64,000 nucleotides of DNA from Mesocentrotus franciscanus (Eukaryota; Echinodermata; Echinoidea; Camarodonta; Strongylocentrotidae). The notes under the pieces were generated by a model. It did not search any database, had not been told where the DNA came from, and worked only from the letters and a program-made list of their open reading frames with translations. Positions 34,441 through 47,400 of the stretch are shown here, piece by piece. Every line of letters begins with the position of its first letter. Position 1 is the first letter of the stretch. A program made the translations under genes and the position numbers. Location: assembly GCA_037976565.1 (NCBI GenBank), contig CP137667.1, positions 1,178,001 to 1,242,000 on the forward strand, written 5' to 3'.

Positions 34441-36427
34441 ATCTGTAATCGCTTGGTAGACTATAGTAAAATTGTCTGTAAGTGGTTTATACTTCTTGCC
34501 GCCCGCCCCCTCCATAATTTTCATCTCAAACCTTTGACATAATCCAATAGCTACGAAGCCATTAGGAAAAAAGAAAGAAAAACAAATGGCGATACTGGAC
34601 GGTTTGGTTCAAAACGTGTACGCCTGTTATCTATGTTTTGCTAGATTGAAAGACATTGATGGAAGTCATATTAGAACCTGCAATTCAAATGACACTTCCG
34701 TTTCTGTGAAATGCCAATCCCCCCATGATCCCCTCCGATACGTATACACACTCTCAAAATTAATGAGAGATACTGATGCAAAGCATCATTTATTTCAAAA
34801 GTACACTTAATTTTAAAAATAGATCATGAAGAATCAAAATTGATACAGGAAAAAGTTTGACGTTACCCGCTCTTCCCCTTTAAATTTTGAAACAAATCCA
34901 GACAAATAAGTCATAAATCAAGATCTAATCTACAGTTGTGTGACAGAAACCGGTTATCAAGACAGAATAAATGAGACTTATATTAAAATAATAGACAGGA
35001 TTTACACTGTGAAACAGTTAAATGTACACACTTGGTATTGGGGTCATAACTTGCACCCCCCCCCCTTCCGTGTGGCATGCCAATCCACCCTCCCCTAGTT
35101 GAAAATAATATGTAGATATACTAGATATTAGTGTCAAGTACAATATAATTTTGAAAAATCAGTGTTAATCAATTTATTATGCCTAGATTGTTAAGGGCAA
35201 GCATATATGAATGTATGCCAACACGATATCCTTCTTGATTCCTTTCCCTCTTTCTCTAAAGTTTGACAAAAGTCGATTTCTATATTAAGTATTTATCTTT
35301 CTTTGTCATGATTGATTGATTGATTGGTTTGTTGAGGGACAAGAAACCAGTTAAAGTCATTAGTGACATAACATGAGATTTGGATTCATAAGACAGACAG
35401 GGTCTAAACGATTTAAGAGATTTGTAATAATCAGGGGCTTATTTATAAGAGGAAAGGGGCCTATGTGCGAGTTATGCACACAAACACAAGTTTTAAAAAA
35501 TCAAATGAGGAAATAGCGAGGAGGTCATTTAGAGATGAGATGTCATTTAGTTTCGACTAATTTGGTGAGGTTACAATTTGGTATGTAATGATATAACATA
35601 ACATATACAATACATCCTTTATTAATAACTTAAAGTCCTTGAGTATTCCTTCTGATTTGTTGAAATTGAACCTTTATGATCATTTATAATGATGTTGCAT
35701 TCAGTCGGCTTTTGGATGAGCTGGAAGTTCCTCTCATTTTTGACCTGCTATGATTGCTAGTTGAATCACTTCGTGACAGGTACCAAGAAAATTGTTAAAG
35801 AACTTGATGTAGATATGACAGATCAATACCGGACGACTTTACACTAAAACGGGAGTTCAAGAGTATTTCAGTCCTAGATCAGAGACGCGGTTCAAGATTT
35901 ATATGTGATTATGCACCGATTGCATCTACAGCACCAATGATGTCCTGAAGTAGCTGGAGTGCCTTATGGAGGAGATAATATCAAACTCCACACACTCTTA
36001 CAAGAACCAAAGATTTGTGCAAACACATTGTGAAAAATCGAAGAGGGAAATCAATTAGAAAATTTCAACTGGGATCTCCCTCACAACTGCCTACGACAAG
36101 CTGCTAAATGGCCCGATACCACAATAAAGTGAAGGTGGAACTATGGAAGAGACATTGTAGACCAGGTAGCAGCAGAGGATGCTGTCATCTAGTATCTGCA
36201 ATTGATGTCTTTCATTTTAAAGAAGAAAAAATAGGGGTGGGGTACAAATTCTGAACCCAAACCGTCCAGTATCTCCCAATATGGTATTGCGCTTAAATCA
36301 CATCTATCTTTTGAATTCTGGGCCCCGTCTTAGTTGTGATATATCCAACTAAAGAGCCTAATACTCCTTGTCCAAACCAACGTTATCTTGAATATCTTAA
36401 AATCAATTCACAACTCTGTATGAACAG

Positions 36428-37132
36428 TGGCGCCTAGAGTAAGCAATGTAACTGCGCCCCCCCATAATTTCCCAAACTTATCTACGTAACTGCACAAGCA
36501 GGTGAGTAAGGCGACCAGATTAGGAATTTTGCAAGGGAGCCAAGCGATCGAGTTGTAGGTCTATGAATAGTTTTGTATTTTAATCATAGATAAGCTGTTT
36601 TCTATTAATTTCTACTTAGATGGTGAACAAATTAACGAACACGACGGTCAAGGAATATAGCAAGGTATCTCAAAGATAAGATTTGTTCAAGTGTTGAAGT
36701 TTTCTTCAAAGGTAGAATGGTGATTTTCTTTTGAGAAAGTTAAATCTCATTGTAAAAATCCAGTTATTAAGGGTACAATATCTAACAAGAAGCTGGTGAA
36801 ATTTATAAGAGGCGGCAAAGCAAGGGGAATGACATGTCGGTGTCAAATTTGGAGCCATTAAAAAAATGCTTATTATAAACTATATCTATATTTGTGTGCA
36901 AAATTAGGAGATCCTGTGCAACCTACTAATGCGAGCCGCGACCTAGCTTTAACAAAATTATATTACTAGTGCATTTAGCCTCGCATCTTGGCGCGCATTT
37001 ATTCAATAGGATCAAAAGTTTTCTTCTTTTCTTCTTTTCTCCCTTTTCCTTTTTCTCTCTTTTACGTTTTGTGTGCCTCCTTTTTGTGCTCTCTTTAAAT
37101 TATCGTGCCCCTACCCCCATAGAGATGCCACT
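36428..37132. mobile_element. possible hAT-type MITE nested in the large element
   Basis: Left end CAGTGGCGCCTAGAG and right end (reverse complement) CAGTGGCATCTCTATGG are inverted, with C-rich blocks just inside each. The flanking 8-mers TGTATGAA and CGTACCAA agree at only five positions, so the boundary is tentative. Confidence 0.4.
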
Positions 37133-37667
37133 GCGTACCAAACAGATAGAAATCTATAGGTGTGTGATTGGTTGAAGAGCTTTTGATCAAACTGGATAAA
37201 TCATAACTCTTAATGATGACAATTTACTGGACTCATGTATTTTCACTAATGACGTATATTGGTTTCTTGCAGAAGGCAATATTTGTTAAATATAATTTGG
37301 GCCAAAGTCTATAAGGAGACTGGAAAGACTCCGAGACACACAAAAAGAGCTTGCATTTATATTCCCTTTTAAAGATTTAAATAATTTGACAAGACTCCTT
37401 TTCCCCATTGTGATTTAATTCCAAATTGTAAACATTTAAAAAGTAAAGCTAGTTACGGTAAATAAGTCATTTCGTCATCAAAATACACCAGATAAGATGC
37501 ATTCTAGCAACTAGCCTCATACTCGTATATGTCGTTATTCTAGCTCATTGCTGCCTGGATAAGAGGTGGCGATTGCCCAATAAATGGATACATTCAAAAT
37601 GGGCAGGGGAGCTGCATCCCCCTGCCCCCACTCCAACTCATAATTTGATTTGATTCCTTAACTCTTT

Positions 37668-38186
37668 GCCCGCTACGTTCGGCTAGCGGAACATACAGCG
37701 GGCTGCCAACTTCGACTCAAGTCACATTTCATTCACAATACACACGGAACGCATTTAATTCTATTGTACGCACACACACACAATAGTAACGCGTGCTTCG
37801 CATTGTATACACATCACACTTCATTGCACCGCTTTCGCAGACATTGTTTACATTGACATTTTCCGAGAAAAATTGAGTTTTTGAAACCTCCATAACAAAG
37901 TATTAGATATAAGAGGTATAGAATACCCTTCTAAACGAAAACTTGGATACAAAATGTATAGTTGATAATCTCAAAATTTATGATAATATACATTACAAAA
38001 ATGATACCATTGGCAAGACTATTAATTTCTATACAATATTGCTACACAAAGTTTTTCATTACAGTACACCAATCAAAAGTTATTGCGAGTTGAGTAAGCA
38101 TAGTCCATGCAGAACCCCTCCTAAGGTGGCACCCTAAAAACAATGTGGCACAGGGGGGATTGTGTACGTGGCGGGCAAAGAGTTAA
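37668..38186. mobile_element. piggyBac-type MITE (TTAACTCTTTGCCCGC)
   Basis: The left end TTAACTCTTTGCCCGCTACG and the reverse complement of the right end TTAACTCTTTGCCCGCCACG are inverted repeats bounded by TTAA. The terminus resembles the CCCTTTGC ends of known piggyBac MITEs. It has no coding capacity and is nested in the long inverted-repeat element. Confidence 0.8.
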
Positions 38187-39577
38187 GAATCTATTTTTTA
38201 GAGAATGATACCAGTCTATCATTTGAATCCATGTCTCTAATCATCTTACATTTAGCAGTTTAATGAATTTATTGTACAAAATACATAACTGGAGTCTAAT
38301 TCTCGAGGCAGGTGGGGGGTGGAAGAAATTGAAAAACTTCCCATGCAATTTTAACCATTAAATTTTAAACGCATTGTGAAGATTCCTTGGAGAGAATAAA
38401 AACTGGACCAATTTTTCGATTGCAATGTACAGCTTTGGACAAATTGCTCTAATTTTGTTCTAGAAGAGGGGAGGGTCACAGAAGAGGGAAGGGTGCACAT
38501 TCTGAACCCCTCCATCCATTGTCTTCATGATTCAGACTGAAATTCATGACTATCACCTGGATCCAGAGCTCATTTTTACTTGGCAGATAGCCTGCATCAT
38601 TTCTGAACACACATCATGTCCTAAACAACATACTACCCCTACCCCAAAAATACTTTTGATTGGGGGCATTTTAGTGGAGGGAGGGGGTAGGGTGAAAGTT
38701 CTGAACTACACCATGCATTTTATGAACATGTTTAAGCCAGCAAATTATGTCTGTCACTTGGAACAGGTCTGATTTTACGTATTATTTGACCAATATCCTA
38801 ATTTGACTCTGAAAAAACGTTATATATCGGTTGCTAGGCATATTATTACCATAGCAACGGGAACTAAGCGATATTTATCATTCAAATATGATGAAAATGC
38901 ATCAGTTGACATCATACTTCCTATCAAAGTAGTCATCTGCTTTTGGATAGCAATTTCTCGTGATATATTCTATTTTTTAAGCCAATATGTTACCGTTGCT
39001 AAGGAGAAGATAGCCCTTAGCAACCAAATTTGCCACTTTGGCTCATAACAAAGTGTCAACTTTAGATCGCTATAACTTTTTAGTTAGAAAAGCAATAGAC
39101 TTGAAATTTAGATATGATATTTATGGGGATGCTGAACAGTTTTTCAGCAAGTTTCAAGTCAGCTAACATCATAATCAAATAAATATGGAGAAATATGTAT
39201 TTTGGCGCAATTCATATTTTTGAAAAAAATGGTAAAAAATCACATTTTTGGCTCAAAATTGGTATGAAAATCATCCCGGATCCTATTGAATGAGGTATCA
39301 TCTTGTAGGATATTTAATTTTCTTTCATATGACACCCTACACATGGTAAAATGAGGTGCTGTTAAAAAGTAATCCCCAGAATTGTACAACTGTAGATATA
39401 TATGGCGGCCAATTTGAAAAATGGCCGCCATTTTTTTCCAGTAGCATATTGCAAAGGTTGTCCACCTAGAAATTGTGCAGGGAGGTCCCCTGAACACGTT
39501 CATACCCAACAACCTTTTACAACATTCCATGTCTCAAGAACCTGCCGTGCCCCCTGGGTACATTGTATTCAGAATCA

Positions 39578-39768
39578 ACCATCAAAGAGAACATCTATAC
39601 CACTGAATTTACCATCGAAGGCAATAAGCACTTCAACAGACTCTACCACCAAAGTCAACAACACTTTAACCGAATCCAACATAAAGACAACAAAACAAGA
39701 ACTGAATCTACCGTCAAAGAGAACGACGCTTGAACTGTGTCTACCATCAAATACAACAAAACTTAAGC
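39578..39768. repeat. 33-bp tandem repeat, six units
   Basis: Units of 30-34 bases close to ACCATCAAAGAGAACAACAC plus TTGAACTGAATCT. As 33 is divisible by three, the plus strand stays open and encodes LPSK-containing repeats up to a stop at 39810-39812. Confidence 0.7.
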
Positions 39769-39808
39769 TTCCACACCTACAGATAACACGTGTTCGGTCG
39801 AATGCACC

Positions 39809-40039
39809 ATGAGAAACAGCAAGAGTTATCCTAAATCTACGAACAAAAAGGACAGATTCATAAATCAATCTGATGTAAAGGAAATGATTCACACTTACTG
39901 TTTCCAGACATGTGGGGCTGACATCAAGAAGGCGGCTACGATTTGTCTTGAACAACTTTTAATACAGTCGGGAGATGTAGAGATGAACCCTGGGCCCAAG
40001 GACAGGCAGGCTATTTTCAAAGTTATTATCCCAAAATGA
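39809..40039 (+). CDS. short ORF with 2A-like ribosome-skipping motif
   Basis: A 76-codon frame starting MRNSKSYPKSTNKKDRFINQ. At 39968-39997 it encodes SGDVEMNPGP preceded by CLEQLLIQ, which matches the D(V/I)E.NPGP 2A consensus that makes the ribosome skip the Gly-Pro bond. Such motifs are known in echinoderm NLR-type genes and at the start of some LINE proteins. Only 14 codons follow before the stop. The start ATG overlaps the stop of the upstream repeat frame (ATGA). No convincing splice link to the Death/ZU5 gene at 41198 was found. It may be a leftover 5' end of a LINE or an isolated exon of a host gene. Confidence 0.5.
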   Translation: MRNSKSYPKSTNKKDRFINQSDVKEMIHTYCFQTCGADIKKAATICLEQLLIQSGDVEMNPGPKDRQAIFKVIIPK

Positions 40040-41149
40040 CAATTCTCCAATAGTAGGCCTACTGGGTATTAAAATTGTTTGATTCCAAAGCCAGATGGGG
40101 GCCTGGTGGGAGTTACAGCCTTTGTAGTTTGGTGGAATTAAATGGAGCAGAACGACTGGTTATTTTGTCAGGGGGCACGTGTACCTAAACCAATCCTCTC
40201 TGCTTGCTCCTACTTTTGATCATTTAGATAGGCCTATACCGATAACTAGGGCATCCGTGATGCATGTACGTTAAATAGTATGCATGCACACTGCACTGTA
40301 ATTCTCATGATTTGCGATAAGAAGTCTTGAACAGTTTTCTTTTTAAGCTCCCATATAATAAAAATTGAGCACTTTTTGAGAAAAGCATGAAACTTCTAGC
40401 ATAGTTAGTTTTGACCATAAGATTCATTTTCAGATGTGGAGGGAAGTCAGATTTGACCTCCGAGGACCGTGAGAGGTCAAATCCAAAACGGCCGCCAGTC
40501 CCGCCTATTCTAATGTACAGAAACGCATAACTTTTGAACCAAATAGTCCAGACAAACATACAAGGTGTCATTTCCAACTAAACTGGGGATGCAAATTCAT
40601 TTGGTAATACTTTTGAGATTGCCAGAACTCAGGGATTTGCAATTAGGTCAAGGTCAAGGTCAAATTAGGCCAACAAAGTTTTTACATGCAGCTTAACGTA
40701 CAATGTCATCTTTTATGCAATCCATCTAGTCCATGGGCCAAGATATATGGATTGTAAGAAAAACGACATGGTATGTTAAGCTGCATATAATGAAGCATGC
40801 TCAGCATTTTAATCGGCAACAAACACTGCTTTTTAAAGTTCAAGTTGGGCCGATATTTTATACGTTTTTTTAACCGCGAAAGTGGGGAGGCATTTTACCG
40901 CTTACAAATTGATAATAACCGTTACTTTGAAAGTTTCCATGCGGATAATTTGATAACCTCGTTCGATTTATCCTTCACTTATGCAATGATACAAATTAAA
41001 TCAATATCTAAAATCAGTGGCTTGTATATACATACAATCCCACTCATTTGATTCGAGTTTATTCGAGTTATTTGGGACAAAAATAAAGTTCGTACATGAA
41101 ACTTCAAACCAGTGCTATACATTGAAAAATCTTTCAGGTGAAATTATTG
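40040..41149. other. intergenic upstream of the Death/ZU5 gene
   Basis: No coding region recognised. It holds an AGGTCAAGGTCAAGGTCAAA run (about 40647-40667) and otherwise ordinary sequence. Confidence 0.35.
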
Positions 41150-41157
41150 TATAAAAA
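41150..41157 (+). promoter_or_regulatory. TATA box of the Death-ZU5-UPA-Death gene
   Basis: TATAAAAA lies 48 bases before the ATG at 41198. A start site about 30 bases downstream would leave a 5' UTR of only some 18 bases. The ATG is in the strong context ACCATGG, and an in-frame TGA upstream closes the frame. Confidence 0.55.
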
Positions 41158-41197
41158 GGAACATTTCATATGATCTCCATACAAACATAGACCTACC

Positions 41198-41495
41198 ATG
41201 GAATACAATGAGCAAGATTTTGACCACCTTCTCGAGACAGTAGCTGAGCAGATTCAGAAGGATACTGACATCTACAATCTAGGCGTTAAATTGGAATTTG
41301 AACATTCGAAAATACAACGTTACATGCAAGCGAACAATAAAGGCGGCACTGTTACATACATGGGAACACTTTTTATGCTCTATGACTGGAGGAGAAAGAC
41401 AATGAAGTCCAAAGAACGTGAAAAGTTGAAGAAAGCCCTGATTGCGATTGGTCACCGTCGTCTGGCAGACGACCTCCTGAACGACGATATGGCAA
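41198..41495 (+). CDS. exon 1: N-terminal death domain
   Basis: MEYNEQDFDHLLETVAEQIQ is followed by LGVKLEFEHSKIQRYMQANN and MLYDWRR, then KALIAIGHRRLADDLL. This is a complete six-helix death-domain pattern in one exon: helix 2-3 L...L.......I, W at helix 5 and the final L...G...LAD.L. The donor is GTTAGT, phase 1. Confidence 0.82.
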
Positions 41496-44400
41496 GTTAG
41501 TATGAACTAGGGCAATAGAAAAATAAAAATAGTTACATTTTTTTATATTTTCATCGATTGGTTTGTTCCATGCGTGCTAATTTACCACTCTTTATACACG
41601 TAGGTACAAAGAATAAATAAAAGCAAAACTCATAGCCATACTCAAACTTTAGCCTTTAGTTAATAGAAGAAGTAGCCTTCAAAATAACGTAGATTTTGGC
41701 AAATGTGTTTCAAATTCAGTCACAGCTATAATTCTTGTTATTCTACTTTGTATGTAACTCTCATTTGTGTGTTGTTTTTTAGAATTGGGATAAGGTGAAA
41801 CAGTGCTCTGCTACCTATTTATTATTATGAGATGTGATAGCACTGTACAGTTATATGATCCTAATGGGTTATATGATCCTAATGGTATAGAATATTTGCT
41901 GCATGTAAATTTATTATATTCCTCTGATCGATGTCACCAAAAATACGAAAACAAGGGCTACACTCCTTATAAAGCCCATCTGTAACATTAATTATTACAG
42001 CGAACCCAAATTCTCCACATCTGAAAGAAACAGACCATTCTAAAGAAGTAGCCACTGCATTGATGGAAACAAGGCATTGTGGACAACTTGCTGATCCGGA
42101 CCCGAGCTATGTCAGTTCAAAATCCAAGGGTGCAGCAGGACTATCATTGCCGCTTGGGTACACTACCAGAAAAGGTAGGATTTTTTTTTTCATTGAATAG
42201 CTTAAAGGAAGAGAATCACTACCAGTATATCTAAACAATATACCATGCGTCCCAGAAAGAAAAAAAAATCAAACGGTTATTGCGTTTGATGAAGTAACAG
42301 TAATATGCTTAAAATGATACATTGTTAACATTAATTCATACACGCTTTACTGAGCAAAATTCTTTTTGAAAATTGCATATCAAAATCCAGTTGTACGAGA
42401 TTTCTTTTAGGATCTCACATGAATACAACCGAACATTACGTGAAGGAAACACGGACTATAGTTAAACCCAACGAGGTGAGTTTTTTAATGAGGGAAAATT
42501 AATGCCATTTTCATGAAATATAAAAGGAGAACTAAGATATCGATGGTGAGGGTAAAAAGGGCACATTTTGTACTGACATGAAAACAGGTCTGCAATTCTC
42601 GAAGTGGGATTTTTGCATCGAAAAAAAAAATTCAATGCGCAAAGCGGATCGTTAGGTGGTATTTCAACAAGAATCATAGTAAGGGGCAAATTATATAATG
42701 GTTAATAAGGAAATGAACGGTGTCAAGGGCACTAAGGGCAGACAATTAACCATCATGATATGTATGATGGCCCCTTTTCAAGCAACAAATGGCCACTTTT
42801 TTATTGTTTGAGGACTATATTTATTGGTTTGGGGGTAATACCGAAGGTCTACGCCCCTGTCATCCAGGAAATCGATATTCACCTCTATTATTTGTAACGA
42901 TTTATTCAAATGAACATAATCACCTTGTATAATAATATTTAAAACTTTCATTTATCTGTAGGTCATGTTCACATGTGATTCTAACATTTTCATTGTTTTA
43001 CCCGAAACTGGCACAAAGGAATTGTACATGCCATTAATTCATTTAAAGTATCATTTCAAAGTGCATTACCTTTACTTTATGAACAGCACAGAATTATTTT
43101 CGCTAAGCACATTGTTCGCTCAAAAACAAATTTGATGTCAACCACACACTGTACGATCCGACTACGATCCGATTTGTGAAGAATTTGCAATAGCATTTTA
43201 CATGAGCATTCAAACGGATACATTCCTAATGATCGATGATTTGAACAGTCGTGTGATTAATAAAATTGAAATTGCTATAGATTTCAAGCCTCCTTGGAAA
43301 AGGAAAATCTAAATCGGCTCAGAATCATAGTGACGCAATACCAGTAGTGTGATTGTCTACGGTTTCAGGCAGATTTGGATTTTATTACGACTAGAATGCT
43401 TAATGCATTAGAATTGCGATTGTTAGTATTCTTATCGGTATTAAGAATATTGGGGTATTTATTTCTCCGTAGGTCCCATTGTCCAAAATTTGGTCAGAAG
43501 GAAGATCTATAGCTATACATTACAACAACGTAGAAACTGACAAAATTGTCTCTCGGGTAGGAGGTGTAACACTCTCCTGGAAAACCCCCAAAAGTGCCCA
43601 TAAACCAAAATTGACTTGATTAAGAACAGGCATTGTTCACATTCTGACCTTAAAAGAAAATACAACCTTAAGAGAGTGAAGTCGTCTAGAAAAAAGCAGG
43701 ACAAATCAGAGAAATAAACTGATACAAATTTGAATGAAGTGGGACCAAAATATTTTTTTTTTTAATGGGGGAAAAAGTTTTAATCACTATACTTCTTGGC
43801 ACGTCTAATTAGCTGGATCGGTAATGTCATTGTGACGGCTCGGTGTAAAAAATGTCAAAGGTAAAAATGTCAGAGATAATAATGTCAGAGGTAATAATGT
43901 TAGAAGTAAAAATGTTAGAGTAAAAATGTCAAAACAAGCATGTTACAGGTTGAATATTGGTAATGGTTGTATATTGTGCTTATCGAAAAAGAATAACGAA
44001 CGATTCTCTGCAGTCATTACTTCATCGCTGCTTTATTTTCTTCTTTCTTTAACTTTTATTTACCTTTCGGCCCAAAATTGTGACATTTTGCACGATTATT
44101 GCCGAGGGGAGGTGGAGGAGGGGGTTGCTACTTCCTCCCCCGGCTGGTTCGTCAAGGCCATGAATCACATAGAACATCTTTCAAGCGTTAAAAAAAAATC
44201 TTCAATTCTGTTGCTACTTGCCCTATTATTGACCCAAGTACTACCATAACAATTTGTTTCGTTAGGCTCAAGGTGAGCTATTGCCGTCTGTCGTCCGTAA
44301 ACCTTATTAAATTTTCCAACTTCTTCCTATAACCGCGTGGTTAGATTTTAACCAGGAATCATCCATCGGGGTAGGGGATCCAAAGTTGTTCAAATGGTAA

Positions 44401-47400
44401 ACGTGGCCCCCATGGGCACGAAGGGGGAGGGCCCGAAAGGTTCAAACCTATGTAGATTTCAAACATCTTCTCCAGATTCAGCAGTGCAATAGTCAAGGTG
44501 AAGAATAAAAGGTGTTCATAATAGTTTTCAGGGTGGCCCCATCGGGCCTCTGAGGGGAAGGGGTGGCGTATGCAAACGTTTGCTTGGATAGAACATTTTT
44601 TAGATACAATCTGCGCATGAGCCGATAAAGGTCACTTGTGATATTAAAAAATTGGGGGTGTGTTTACAATGAAAGTACAACCATAACACTCTTTTTCCAG
44701 AGCAAACTGTCATGTTACAATTTGTTAACCACACTTCCTCTAAAAATATTCACATGTCTTTCAGATTTGAGTGATGGAACTGTCATGATTCGGCTTGAGA
44801 AGTATGGCATTGAAGTAAAAATTCCACCAAATGAAGCTTACAGAACAGAGGATGTTACTGTCGAACCAATTTTTGACATTCCACCTGAGTTGGTGCTGAA
44901 AGAAACGGAAGCCATCATTTCTTTCGGCTTGAGGATGTCGCCCTCAAGCAATGTAACCTTTGATAATCCTGTTACAGTAACGATGCCCCATTGTGGTATA
45001 TTCACGGAGCCAGAGGCTGCGGAACTCGTCACTTATTATCGCAAAAGTGGTGAATACTTCTCTTCCTCAATTTATCTCCCTCTGTCCCATTCACTTCCAA
45101 TTTCCAATATTTGTTTGTTAATTTAATGTTATATTGCTGTAAATGTTCTTAACAAGCTGCTCTTGTATGTACTCTTGATTTGAAGCAATAAACTTATAAT
45201 TTTAAAAAGAGAAAACCTGCAATATTAGCTGTTCTTCCCCCCCCCAAAAAAAAAAATTAAAAAAAAAAAAATAAATAAATAAATAAATAAATAAATAAAA
45301 ATAAAAATAGAATGTTTAAGACATAAAGTAGTATTGGTTGGGATGGGGGAATTATATTTAAAAAGAATGTAGAAATTTAAATAATGTTTAGTGTTCAGAG
45401 AGGAAAGTGCATGGCTGCCATTATTTTGAGATACAATGTAAAATGTAAATACTTGGTGCTGAACATATAGGCTTAGAGTAGTACTTTGACCTTGAAGTAT
45501 GTGATTTTCTGATATTATAATTATGCTAAGGTATTGGTACGTTTACTAAATTTCTTTGTTGATATTTTTCATGATTAGCTTCGGGAAGTTTTACAGCGAT
45601 TCATTCTACCAACGGCAGCCCACGATGTGTTGTAAGACATCGCGACCTAGATGTCTACATTGACCACTTCTCCGAAATTTGGATCGTAGCTCTCTTGACA
45701 TGGGTATTCATTGGAAAACGTGTTATTTGTACACCGTACATTCCAGTGTCAACTCCGAGAAATGCTGAACACGTGTTGTTTGTCCACGTAAGGAATGAAG
45801 ACAGTGAAGAAAAGGTTGGTTGCTTTTTCGTTTTTTTCTCTCATTTTCGTCTTTTTTGCCATTCATCACCATTTCTTTTTTTGCCTTTATAATATCCATA
45901 CATTAGTCACATACGGTCGTAAACTTTCATCAAATTCAAGAGTAAACGGATCACATTAAGTTGTCATGGTGGTATAGTTGGCCAAGAGTTGGGAGTTCGA
46001 ATCACAGTAAGGCACTGATATCCTTTGTTAAGACATAAATCCACAAATACTACTCTCCACCCAGATGTAAATGGGTACCTGGCAATGATAAGGTAATAAT
46101 AATTGGAGGGTCCGCAGGACGAGAAGCATCAATACTGATGTGCTTACCTTGGATTAATAGAACCCAGTCATTGTCCCGTTTATAACGCTCTGCATCTACC
46201 AATAAATTGGTTTAATTCTCGGCTATTATCATGTCTCATTTAATTGTTGTGCAACTTTACTCAATAAAGCGATGTTTGAAGAAAAAAACTTCCAGTGTTG
46301 TTATTATTTTAACCATTATTCTATATAATATTATCATAATTATTAAGGCTGAAATATTTCTAGTAATGTTTGCAGATTCTTATTTTCGGTAAATCCTCAA
46401 TTGGACTTATGAATTCTAAACTTCAGAAGTTTTAAATTCGATATATTTATGTGTCAATGTCAATTGTTGTCTTTATATGTTTCTTTTTTGTTCTTTTATT
46501 TGTTTCCCTTTCTCTCTCTAAGACTTATGATATATTTTGTTGAGTGAAAATGCATTTAGTGGAAACGCATTTAAAATATTCGTTACTTTTTCTTAACATT
46601 ATCATTTTCAAGGAGCATCGTGGATATAAGGCCCCGCTCGACGGAGAGCAATTTTTAGTTAAGTGGCGTTCTGGAGGATTAAGGATAACTTGCAAAGAAA
46701 GCACCCCCATGGAAGACGAGGTCATGGTAACATTCATATGAGCAGTTTAAATCAGTTTAAAGCTGTCATGCAGTTGGATTGCTCAGTATCAGTTGAATAA
46801 ATTAAAGTCAGACAATCACTGCCCAAAATCTAAGCTTTTCAGAGTTGGGCAATTGCCTCCTTTGCAATAAGGACTACATGAATTGGACAGAATTGGATAA
46901 TGAATTTTGTGGGAAAACTACTTTAGCAATTTATGATTGACCACAGACTACATAACCAATGATTTGGCAATTCGGAATTTACGTCCATTTCTGGCTGGTT
47001 ATCTGCATTTTGGCGATTCCAGTAAACCAACATTAATTAGGTGGTAAACATTTAACCTTAAATACAGTGGATAGTATGTTACTCAAATTGGTCAATATTT
47101 TGCCCAACTCGTATAAGGGTGTGGATTTCTTTTGCAAATAATATGTTCAATATATGACAGAATGGTTAAGATATGGTGTAACAAATTAATTGACAATTGG
47201 ACCGTTTTCGTCTGATTATTTTTTTAAGAGATCTAAAAACTTTACACATTAATTTTCCAAGGTAGCAAGGATTGAAATAAGAGAGTCAGCATGTAGGTCA
47301 TTCCAATACTTCAAATACAACTGTAGGCCGTTCATCAGCATTTTTGTATGACGGGTTACGTACGAATTGTAGAGTCTATTATAAAGTTCTGTATTCATAA

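Larger units (their letters stand above)
33012..39566. mobile_element. ~6.5-kb element with ~1.1-kb terminal inverted repeats
   Basis: The sequence 33012-34160 returns as reverse complement at about 38447-39566, at high identity but with small differences. Both arms hold GGACAACCTTTGCAATATGC, a TGGCGGCC hairpin, the CACCTCATTTTACCATGTGT block and a C-rich block. The outer ends are CCTAGGGGGCA and CCCAGGGGGCA. Between the arms are a 213-bp direct duplication (34041 and 34254), an inner inverted pair (34591-34621 and 36242-36277) and two nested MITEs. No intact transposase was found. The superfamily cannot be named from the sequence alone. Confidence 0.7.

Noticed and set aside
39575..39955. 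126-codon minus-strand frame with VLFDGRFSS repeats
   Set aside because: It is the reverse translation of the 33-bp repeat and the 2A ORF.
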